From DAHVFY01 sp040388665 (GTDB lineage: Bacteria; Chlamydiota; Chlamydiia; Chlamydiales; Rhabdochlamydiaceae), in assembly GCA_040388665.1 (NCBI GenBank), contig JAZKBL010000036.1:1-24840 (forward strand): 24,840 nt of DNA, given 5' to 3'. Positions 7,472-14,051 of this stretch are shown here, piece by piece. The position numbers and the translations under genes were made by a program. The notes below the pieces were generated by a model. It was not told the origin of the DNA and did no database searches. It saw only the letters and a list, made by a program, of their open reading frames with translations. Each line of letters starts with the position of its first letter. Position 1 is the stretch's first letter.

Positions 7472-8563
7472 ATGATGGAAATGCACGGGAGTTAAACGTT
7501 TACCGATTCCATATTTAAGCCTATAATCAGCAAGCTCAATTGCAGATCTATTCGTAGAATAGTTATTTTGTTCCGCAATCTCGTAGATTGTTAGAAGCAA
7601 ATCGTAAACGTTATGCACTTGCTCGCGCGCAAGGCGTGAGTCATAAGGAGTTCTATAAAGCTCATTGCTCACATTAATCAAACCGCCTGAATTAATGACA
7701 AAGTCAGGAGCATATAAAATTTCTCTTTGTCTTAAAAGATCCGCATGTTCATCTTTTAGAAGTTGGTTATTAGCAGCGCCAGCTACAGCTTGACAACGAA
7801 GTGCAGGAATCGTCTTGTCGTTGAGGATGCCGCCAAGAGCGCACGGCGCTAACACATCGCACTCTACGCTTAAAATTTTCTCAGGAGAGCAAACTTCTGC
7901 TTCATAACGCTTAGCAAGCAATTTGGCTTTGTCTTCATTAACATCACAAAGGACAAGGCGCGCTCCGTTCCAAAATAAAGTTTCAGCAAGTCTTGCACCA
8001 ACACTTCCAAGCCCTTGTATCGCAATTGTTTTATCTTTAACAGAATCGCTTCCTGTTGTTTTCTTCAAGACCGACTGAATCCCGCGAAAAACACCCCAAG
8101 CAGTAAAAGGTCCAGGATCACCGCTGCTCTTTGCAAAGGCAAGTCCTACAATGAAGCGAGTTTCTTTACTAATCGTCGCAGCATCTTCTGTGCTGCAGCC
8201 ATAGTCCTCTGCACAAATATATAACCCATTGAGTTTACGAATTGCTCGTCCAAAAGCTAACAGCTTAGCCGCTGTTTTTTCCCCAGGAGATGACATAATA
8301 ACACTTTTACCACCGCCAAGCCCAACACCTGCAAGAGCTGACTTGTACGTCATGCCGCGGGCGAGCCTGCGCACATCTTCTTGAGCATCCGACCAAGAGG
8401 CGTAAGGATAAATTCTTGTTCCACCAAGAGCTGGACCAAGTGTTGTGTTATGGATACAGATGATCGCTTTTAAACCGGAGGGCTCGTCGGTAATTTTAAT
8501 TAATCGTTCATAACCGGGAAGCACCAGTTCTTCAAAAACTAGAGTATCTTCTGTAACTGTCAT
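7451..8563 (-). CDS. ldh: Leucine dehydrogenase-type amino-acid dehydrogenase (Glu/Leu/Phe/Val family)
   Basis: It catalyses NAD-dependent, reversible oxidative deamination of a branched-chain or related amino acid to the 2-oxo acid plus ammonia. The N-terminal catalytic domain shows GPALGGTR (43-50), RGMTYKSALAGVGLGGGKSV with lysines K74 and K86, and AEDYG with D120. The C-terminal Rossmann domain has the dinucleotide loop GLGSVG (184-189), and NSGGLINV follows. I place the start at 8563 (370 residues) because AAGGAG at 8573-8578 sits 9 bases upstream; the frame stays open to 8611 but that start has no such site. Leucine is the likely substrate by overall resemblance and because chlamydiae are annotated with such an enzyme; valine or phenylalanine cannot be excluded. 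The last codons lie inside the inverted repeat shared with argS. Confidence 0.88.
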   Translation of the reverse strand: MTVTEDTLVFEELVLPGYERLIKITDEPSGLKAIICIHNTTLGPALGGTRIYPYASWSDAQEDVRRLARGMTYKSALAGVGLGGGKSVIMSSPGEKTAAKLLAFGRAIRKLNGLYICAEDYGCSTEDAATISKETRFIVGLAFAKSSGDPGPFTAWGVFRGIQSVLKKTTGSDSVKDKTIAIQGLGSVGARLAETLFWNGARLVLCDVNEDKAKLLAKRYEAEVCSPEKILSVECDVLAPCALGGILNDKTIPALRCQAVAGAANNQLLKDEHADLLRQREILYAPDFVINSGGLINVSNELYRTPYDSRLAREQVHNVYDLLLTIYEIAEQNNYSTNRSAIELADYRLKYGIGKRLTPVHFHHEPIPLF

Positions 8564-8599
8564 TATAAAATTCTCCTTGAATAACTTCAGATTTTGGGG

Positions 8600-8628
8600 A
8601 TCATACCACACTTAAAAGGAAAAAACAA
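8600..8628 (-). promoter_or_regulatory. Candidate extended -10 promoter for the leucine dehydrogenase gene
   Basis: On the minus strand TGGTATGAT forms an extended -10 (TATGAT at 8600-8605). TTGTTT at 8623-8628 is a moderate -35 with a 17-base spacer. The leader would be about 30 bases and contains the AAGGAG Shine-Dalgarno. Confidence 0.4.
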
Positions 8629-8746
8629 TCAAAAAGCTGACATCAAGAACTTTGTAGACGCTCCCTGAATGCCCTTGATCAATAATGGAGGTTCAGGTAC
8701 TCTTAGTCATTCACAATACATGTAATTTATTTTTATTTGAGGCTAC

Positions 8747-9490
8747 ATGACTCTTGTCATTACAGATGCGTTAAAGGAGGAGTTGCAAAAATTCCTTAAA
8801 AAAAACCGCAAAGCAGACCTAATTACGACATATCTCTTTTTTTTAGAGAAAAAACATCGTATCTCTCCCGTTCTTTTTGGTCGCGAAAAAATGATTTACC
8901 AAAGCCAAGAAGAACTCGTCAAAAAACTTGAAGAAACAGGTAAACTCTGGCGCGAAACTGAAATTAAAATTCAGATGGGACAACCAAGCGTCAACGATCA
9001 GACAAAAAAAATCTATATCTGCCCTTTTACAGGAAAAGTTTTTGGCGACAATACCCACCCTAATCCTCAAGATGCTATTTACGACTGGGTTGCAAAATGT
9101 CCTGAAAATACAGAGCGAGTAGGCGGCCTTAAAGCCAAACGATTTTTTGTTTCGGAAGATCCTGAGGTAATTAAAAATTACATTATAAAACGCAAAGAAC
9201 CTATTAAAAAAATAGTATTCTCTTCCGTTGTAACAGGCAAACTTTTCAACAGCAAAGCGGCTGTCATTGCAGATTTTCTTGAAAATCAACTCAAATTTTT
9301 AACTCTTGTAGAAGTTCCCAATCAAAACCGCTTTCAAATTGAAGAACATTTTTTAAGTTTTATTCAAGCGCAGCTTGAGGAAAGCAAAATCGCAAGCTTT
9401 GTCGAAGCTCTATCAAAGCTCGAAGAATTTGCGCCATTCCTCGATCAATGGCTTGAAGAAGATAAAGATGACACAGGTGATGAGGAATAG
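8747..9490 (+). CDS. DUF2709-like conserved chlamydial protein of unknown function
   Basis: I recognise this as probably the chlamydial DUF2709 family (the C. trachomatis member is CT538, as I recall it, close to tsaE and a dnaQ homologue). The function is unknown. The 247-residue protein has no signal peptide or membrane segment. A conserved-looking middle section, KIYICPFTGKVFGDNTHP (88-105) followed by DWVAKCPEN, contains two cysteines (C92, C118) that might bind metal, though a full zinc motif is not present. The C-terminus is strongly acidic (EEDKDDTGDEE). The start is supported by GAGG at 8739-8742. It overlaps tsaE, which suggests co-expression with translation-related genes. The family call rests on gene order and general resemblance and would need a profile search. 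Confidence 0.8.
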   Translation: MTLVITDALKEELQKFLKKNRKADLITTYLFFLEKKHRISPVLFGREKMIYQSQEELVKKLEETGKLWRETEIKIQMGQPSVNDQTKKIYICPFTGKVFGDNTHPNPQDAIYDWVAKCPENTERVGGLKAKRFFVSEDPEVIKNYIIKRKEPIKKIVFSSVVTGKLFNSKAAVIADFLENQLKFLTLVEVPNQNRFQIEEHFLSFIQAQLEESKIASFVEALSKLEEFAPFLDQWLEEDKDDTGDEE

Positions 9491-9902
9491 CAGTTTTTAT
9501 TTAAATAGCGCAGAAGAAACGACTGCTTTGGGAGTAAAGCTCGGAAGCACGTTGCCGCAAGGAACAATCATAGCCCTCTTTGGAGACCTTGGAGCCGGAA
9601 AAACAACATTGATTAAAGGTTTAGCAGCGGCGGCCGCTGGAATTGACCCTAGAGCCGTGTGCAGTCCAACCTTTACCTACCTCAACATCTACTCTGGAAC
9701 AACGCCGTTTTACCATTTCGACCTCTATCGATTACGAAACGAAGATGATTTCCTTAGTTTGGGCTTCGATGAATATTTTACAACAGAGGGCATCTGTTGT
9801 ATCGAGTGGCCTGAAAGAATCCTTTCTCTTCTTCCAGAACGCACGCTGCTTATTGAGATCGCCTACTCTTTAGAAAGCTCAAGAACGATTACATTAAAAT
9901 AA
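9480..9902 (+). CDS. tsaE: TsaE, ATPase of tRNA t6A modification
   Basis: TsaE (YjeE) is the P-loop ATPase that works with TsaB, TsaC and TsaD to make N6-threonylcarbamoyl-adenosine at position 37 of ANN-decoding tRNAs. Diagnostic motifs are Walker A GDLGAGKTT (35-43), SPTFTYLNIY (62-71), HFDLYRL (79-85) and CIEWPER (107-113). About 140 residues is typical. I chose the ATG at 9480, which overlaps the previous gene's stop by 11 bases; the ATG at 9468 in the same frame (adding MTQV) is a possible alternative, and the frame is open further upstream. Neither start has a strong ribosome-binding site, consistent with translational coupling to the DUF2709-like gene. Confidence 0.92.
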   Translation: MRNSSFYLNSAEETTALGVKLGSTLPQGTIIALFGDLGAGKTTLIKGLAAAAAGIDPRAVCSPTFTYLNIYSGTTPFYHFDLYRLRNEDDFLSLGFDEYFTTEGICCIEWPERILSLLPERTLLIEIAYSLESSRTITLK

Positions 9903-9908
9903 GGTTCT

Positions 9909-10472
9909 ATGAAAGGACGTTTTGTTAAATCAGCCCTTCTTAAAGAAGATTTCCCCTCTTGGCATCTCCCTGAGATTGCTTTTGTGGGAAGATCAAACGT
10001 TGGCAAATCGTCGCTGATCAATCATCTTTTACAGGAAAGACTCGCTAAAACTTCCGATACGCCTGGAAAAACACAACTTCTTAATTTCTTCAATATTGAT
10101 GAAAAACTCGTCTTCGTCGACCTTCCCGGTTACGGTTTTGCCAAAGTTCCAGGAATGGTAAAGCGGGATTGGAGCGCAGCGCTTGTTACGTACCTCTCTG
10201 AAAGAAAAAATCTACGCCTTATCCTTCTTCTGCTTGATATCCGCCGCCTCCCAACACCCGACGATCAAGCGTTTTTTGAGTGGGCTGTCTTTCATCAAAA
10301 ACCCCTTTCCCTTGTTTTCACAAAATGTGACAAGATAAGTCTTGCAGAAAGACAGACGCAAACAGAAATTTATCTAAAAACCTTCAAAAATACCCCGTAT
10401 AATCATTATACAATAAAAGAAAAAAATACGCGGCTAATACTCCTAAATTACATAACAAAGCAATCGGAATAG
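9909..10472 (+). CDS. engB: EngB (YihA/YsxC) ribosome biogenesis GTPase
   Basis: EngB is a small TRAFAC-class GTPase needed for assembly of the large ribosomal subunit. GTPase motifs are in order: G1 GRSNVGKSS (27-35), the switch I region SDTPGKTQLLNFF (49-61, with the G2 threonine), G3 DLPGYGFAKV (71-80), and G4 FTKCDK (about 137-142). The SDTPGKTQ and LPGYGFA patterns distinguish EngB from Era and Der. The 187 residues are full length without extra domains. It begins 6 bases after tsaE and ends 4 bases before the exonuclease gene, so these genes probably form one transcript. Confidence 0.94.
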   Translation: MKGRFVKSALLKEDFPSWHLPEIAFVGRSNVGKSSLINHLLQERLAKTSDTPGKTQLLNFFNIDEKLVFVDLPGYGFAKVPGMVKRDWSAALVTYLSERKNLRLILLLLDIRRLPTPDDQAFFEWAVFHQKPLSLVFTKCDKISLAERQTQTEIYLKTFKNTPYNHYTIKEKNTRLILLNYITKQSE

Positions 10473-10476
10473 ATTC

Positions 10477-11226
10477 ATGGGACTCCTCAATAAAGACACT
10501 TTCATCTGTTTAGATCTTGAAACTACAGGCCTTGATGCTGAAAAAGATCAAATCATCGAAGTCGCGATCTCTCGCTTTACTTTTGACGCCGTGCTAGACA
10601 GTTATGAAACGCTCATCGATCCAGGATGTCCTATTTCAGAAGCATCCATTGCCATTCACCACATTACCGACGACATGGTGCAAGGCAAGCCAAAAATTGA
10701 AGAAATTCTTCCCTTGATTTTTCAATTTATCGGCAGACACATCATCGTCGGCCACGGCATTTCCCTCGACATCGCCTTCCTTATCGCAGCTGGCAAACGT
10801 CATAAAGTTCCCAATACACTCTCTTCCCATACCTTTTTAGATACATTAAGACTTGCGCGCCTTTATGGGGAAAGTCCTACAAATTCTCTTGAAACACTCC
10901 GCTCCCATTTTAACATTGCATCAGAAGGTGCGCACCGCGCGATGAACGATGTCGTCGTCAATATCGAAGTGTTTAAATACCTGACAACGCGCTACAAAAC
11001 AACAGAGCAGCTTCTTGAAAGACTTAAAAAACCCATCCCTCTAAAAACAATGCCTCTTGGCAAACATAAAGGAAGACCCTTTAGCGATATCCCTCACGAA
11101 TATCTCCTCTGGGCAGCCAATAAGGACTTCGACCAAGACCTCCTGTTTTCAATTCGCGGCGAGCTAAAGAAGCGCAAACAAAACCCCTCCTTCTCCCAGT
11201 GCTCCAGCCCCTTCAGCAACCTTTAA
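10477..11226 (+). CDS. DnaQ-like DEDDh 3'-5' exonuclease with C-terminal DUF3820-like segment
   Basis: The N-terminal domain is a DEDDh exonuclease, like the proofreading subunit of DNA polymerase III or a stand-alone DNase/RNase. Active-site residues are visible: CLDLETTGLD gives D13 and E15, VGHGISLDIAFL gives D98, and HRAMND gives H153 and D158. A short C-terminal segment (about 190-235, with MPLGKHKGRPFSDIPHEYLLWA) matches the DUF3820 pattern often joined to such exonucleases. It is 4 bases after engB. Chlamydiae carry more than one dnaQ homologue, and this one sits in the tsaE neighbourhood, so it may be a repair or RNA-processing nuclease rather than the polymerase subunit. Its stop overlaps the stop of the convergent gene by 4 bases (11223-11226). 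Confidence 0.9.
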   Translation: MGLLNKDTFICLDLETTGLDAEKDQIIEVAISRFTFDAVLDSYETLIDPGCPISEASIAIHHITDDMVQGKPKIEEILPLIFQFIGRHIIVGHGISLDIAFLIAAGKRHKVPNTLSSHTFLDTLRLARLYGESPTNSLETLRSHFNIASEGAHRAMNDVVVNIEVFKYLTTRYKTTEQLLERLKKPIPLKTMPLGKHKGRPFSDIPHEYLLWAANKDFDQDLLFSIRGELKKRKQNPSFSQCSSPFSNL

Positions 11227-12458
11227 AACTTCTCCTTAGGAATGTACTTATCCTTGATTAGCTTACCTTCCTTATACTTCCATTCTCCTAAGTTATTGCA
11301 ACGCCCTCTCCCTGTATAAATAGAGGCAGATCCATGAAGAGCTCCATGTTTATAATAGATCGATGATAACAACTTCGGTTCAGAAGAAGTAGTTTTTTGC
11401 CTATTATGCAATCTCCCTTCCATATCATACTCAAGAACACGAGCCACGGCATCTAAACCTCCTTTAATTCCTCGAGGAAAAAGTGCAAGTTGAATTCCTA
11501 TTCTTCTACCTTCTTTATAATACCCCTTAAAAGCACTATTTCCATTTTGATACCAAGCATGAACGTGACCCTCGAGACGACCGTCCTTATAAGGAATTTT
11601 AGCTTTCATTTGCCCATTTTCCCAATATTCCATATACTCTCCGGTCGGTTTTAAACTTACCGCCTGAGCTAACCGTTCTAAAAAATCCTCCCCAAAATGT
11701 GCATCACAAATGCCCCCAATCAATTCTCCAATATCATCAGCCGGATCTTTTCGCTCTTCTATACTTTGAATGCCAAGAATCTCAAGTTCCCTTCCCGGTG
11801 TGAAACCATTAAGATCAGTAACAAAAGTCCCTAATCGCTTACGAGAAGGTACAACAGATGCACCCTCATGTAAATTCGACATTGATTGTTTAGTCTCTAC
11901 TTCATGATTTACTTGAACCATTTTATTAACATGAGCTAAAGCTTCACTGTAAGGTTCTTCTAATATCTTGATAGCAGCTTTTTTATAATTTGGATCACTA
12001 ACTTTATAGATGATCCGACTTCCAGTACAATGAGTATCCGTAATGCTTCCATCTGCATAAGCAAAATTATCAGGCTTGCAAAAGGACAAAGTAACATGGA
12101 CTCTAGACTCTGGAAATGGATACTCTCTTAAATAAGGTCGAATTCTCTCATGACTATTAATCGCCTCTAAAAAATTTTTAGTAAGAAATACAATTTTTTC
12201 TCTTCCAAGCTCAATTGAGCCCTTTTGATAAACCATAAAACCTATATCAAGTTCTCTCACATCATAGGGCATTCCTCCGCCATCTAATATACAACGATAT
12301 CCATGTTTTTGCATTTCTTTGGCAAAGCCACTAATAACCTCTTCAACGTACTTTCCATAAGTGGAATGATCTATATCTCCATAACTCTGGGCAGAATAGC
12401 ATCCTGTAAACGTCAAAAATGCTAAAAATTTACCGAGTATCCGGCCTATAAAATCCAT
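11223..12458 (-). CDS. Lipoprotein-like MORN_2-repeat protein, paralogue A
   Basis: The function is unknown. The N-terminus (MDFIGRILGKFLAFLTFTGC) looks like a short lipoprotein signal ending in Cys20, although Phe at -3 is not the ideal lipobox residue. Residues about 25-270 form an uncharacterised domain with conserved YGKYVEEVISGFAKEMQKHG and GMPYDVREL. Residues about 271-325 contain MORN_2/YwqK-type repeats (GEYMEYWENGQMKAKIPYKD, then YQNGNSAFKGYYKEGR), and further weak copies follow to the C-terminus. AGGA lies 6 bases before the ATG (12465-12468). It is the second of two tandem paralogues behind the RHS gene; by eye most residues are shared with the other copy. MORN_2 proteins of the YwqK type are sometimes annotated as antitoxins, so an immunity or partner role for the RHS protein is possible but unproven. 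Confidence 0.88.
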   Translation of the reverse strand: MDFIGRILGKFLAFLTFTGCYSAQSYGDIDHSTYGKYVEEVISGFAKEMQKHGYRCILDGGGMPYDVRELDIGFMVYQKGSIELGREKIVFLTKNFLEAINSHERIRPYLREYPFPESRVHVTLSFCKPDNFAYADGSITDTHCTGSRIIYKVSDPNYKKAAIKILEEPYSEALAHVNKMVQVNHEVETKQSMSNLHEGASVVPSRKRLGTFVTDLNGFTPGRELEILGIQSIEERKDPADDIGELIGGICDAHFGEDFLERLAQAVSLKPTGEYMEYWENGQMKAKIPYKDGRLEGHVHAWYQNGNSAFKGYYKEGRRIGIQLALFPRGIKGGLDAVARVLEYDMEGRLHNRQKTTSSEPKLLSSIYYKHGALHGSASIYTGRGRCNNLGEWKYKEGKLIKDKYIPKEKF

Positions 12459-12461
12459 AAT
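12423..12461. repeat. 39-bp identical block at the start of paralogue A
   Basis: This block, reading TTACCGAGTATCCGGCC in its middle, is identical to 13682-13720. It spans the first codons and start codon of paralogue A; at the other site it spans both the start of paralogue B and the end of the RHS tail. It marks the duplication boundary or recent gene conversion. Confidence 0.9.
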
Positions 12462-12487
12462 TATTCCTGTGCAAAAAAGCCATGACT

Positions 12488-13717
12488 TTAAAACTTTTGT
12501 TTGGGAATATGCTTATCTTTAGTCAGTTTTCCCTCCTTATATTCCCATTCTCCAAGGCATCTAAAACGACCTGTTTCTTTATAAATGGAAGTCGAACCGT
12601 GCAAAACTCCATGTTTATAACAAATCCAAGATAATAGCTTTATTCCGGAAGCATTAGTTTTTTGTCTATTATGTAGCTTCCCCTCCATATCATACTCAAG
12701 AACACGAGCTACAGGATCTGAACTTCCCCTAATTTCCGGAGAGAATAACGCAAGTTGAATTCCTATTCTTTTACCTTCTTTATAATACCCCTTAAAAGCA
12801 CTATTTCCATTTTGATACCAAGCATGCACGTGACCTTCGAGACGACCGTTCTTATAAGGAATTTTAGCTTTCATTTGCCCATTTTCCCAATATTCCACAT
12901 ACTCTCCGGTCGGCTTTAAACTCACAGCCTGAGCTAACCGTTCTAAAAAATCCTCGCCAAAATGCAGATCGCAAATTCCTCCTATTAATTCGCCGATATC
13001 ATCTGCCGGATCTTGTTGACCTTCTACGCTTCGGATGCCGAGAATCTCAAGCTCCCTTCCCGGTGTAAAACCGTTAAGATCAATAATAAGAGTTCCTAAT
13101 CGCTTACGAGAAGATATAACGGATGCACCCTCATGCAAATTCAACATTGGCTGTTTAATCTCTGCTTCATGGGTTGCTTGAACCGTTTTATTAATATAAG
13201 CTAAGGCTTCGCTGTAAGGTTCTTCTAATAAATCTATTGTTTTATTTTTTTGGTTGGGATCATTACCCCAATAAATAATTTTACTTCTAGTGTGATAAGC
13301 ATTCGTAACACTACCATCCGTGTAAGCAAGATTATCAGACCTACAAAAAGCCAAACCAACACTGACCCTAGATTCCGGAAAAGGATACTCTCTCAAATAA
13401 GGCCTGATACCTTCATGGTTATTAATTGCCTCTAAAAATTTTTCAGTAAGAAACACAACTTTTTCTCTTCCAAGCTCAATAGAACCCTTCTGGTAAACCA
13501 TGAAACCTATCCTAAGTTCTCGCACATCATAGGGCATGCCTCCACCATCTTTGATGCACCGAAATCCATGTTTTTGCATTTCTTTCGCAAAACCACTAAT
13601 AACCTCTTCAACATACTTTCCATAAGTGGGATAGTACATTTCCCCATATCCCACACAGCATCCGGTAAACATCAACACCGATAAAAATTTACCGAGTATC
13701 CGGCCTATAAAATCCAT
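12488..13717 (-). CDS. Lipoprotein-like MORN_2-repeat protein, paralogue B
   Basis: It has the same architecture as its downstream neighbour: a lipoprotein-like signal (MDFIGRILGKFLSVLMFTGC, Cys20), an uncharacterised N-terminal domain, and C-terminal MORN_2-type repeats (EYWENGQMKAKIPYKNGRLE and later copies). Its 409 residues differ from paralogue A mainly in the region after the signal and around residues 120-170 (for example SDNLAYTDGSVTNAYHTRS). The start is well supported by GAGGAG at 13723-13728, 5 bases from the ATG. That Shine-Dalgarno and the first 29 bases lie inside the end of the RHS reading frame, so its translation is probably coupled to RHS. 29 bases separate it from paralogue A. 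Function unknown; likely periplasmic or outer-membrane-anchored if the lipoprotein reading is right. Confidence 0.88.
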   Translation of the reverse strand: MDFIGRILGKFLSVLMFTGCCVGYGEMYYPTYGKYVEEVISGFAKEMQKHGFRCIKDGGGMPYDVRELRIGFMVYQKGSIELGREKVVFLTEKFLEAINNHEGIRPYLREYPFPESRVSVGLAFCRSDNLAYTDGSVTNAYHTRSKIIYWGNDPNQKNKTIDLLEEPYSEALAYINKTVQATHEAEIKQPMLNLHEGASVISSRKRLGTLIIDLNGFTPGRELEILGIRSVEGQQDPADDIGELIGGICDLHFGEDFLERLAQAVSLKPTGEYVEYWENGQMKAKIPYKNGRLEGHVHAWYQNGNSAFKGYYKEGKRIGIQLALFSPEIRGSSDPVARVLEYDMEGKLHNRQKTNASGIKLLSWICYKHGVLHGSTSIYKETGRFRCLGEWEYKEGKLTKDKHIPKQKF

Positions 13718-14051
13718 AATCTCTCCTCAATTCCGTAAACAAATCACTAACCGCTTTTTCTCCGGTCGGAGCCAGAAAAGCATGATCATAAATGAACGCC
13801 GATTTTTGATACCACTTAGAGCTGCAAGGAACCAATCGAATATCATACGTTGCATTCGGATCCCAATGATTTTTAAATCCTAAAGTTAACCCATCTTTTT
13901 CTGAATAAACATTAATTGCATCTTTCCCAAACCCTTTAGGAATGGGAAGAACAAGACCATAACCCAAAAACAGCACATTAGAATCAATTTGATCTTTCCA
14001 ATCCTTAGGCATTTTTTCGCAGCCTCTGTGCAGGATGAGCCCATTTTCACT
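13689..14051 (-). CDS. C-terminal tail of the RHS protein (cut from it by an assembly gap)
   Basis: An open frame runs without a stop from the gap edge to 13689, reading SENGLILHRGCEKMPKDWKD, then LGYGLVLPIPKGFG, and ending RRDYGFYRPDTR. Its first ATG is at 14012, giving 107 residues, but the frame is open to the gap and I see no good ribosome-binding site there. It is in another frame than the RHS body only because of the N count; a true gap length divisible by 3 joins them. SENG at the gap edge could belong to a nucleophile-elbow sequence (H-S-x-x-G) of an alpha/beta-hydrolase-like toxin domain, and the last gap codon must end in C, which allows His. That is inference. The end overlaps the start of the next gene by 29 bases. 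Confidence 0.65.
   Translation of the reverse strand, partial: SENGLILHRGCEKMPKDWKDQIDSNVLFLGYGLVLPIPKGFGKDAINVYSEKDGLTLGFKNHWDPNATYDIRLVPCSSKWYQKSAFIYDHAFLAPTGEKAVSDLFTELRRDYGFYRPDTR

Noticed and set aside
8564..8611. Longer start for the leucine-dehydrogenase-type gene (adds MWYDPQNLKLFKENFI)
   Set aside because: It lacks a Shine-Dalgarno sequence, overlaps the likely promoter leader, and the internal ATG at 8563 has AAGGAG at ideal distance.
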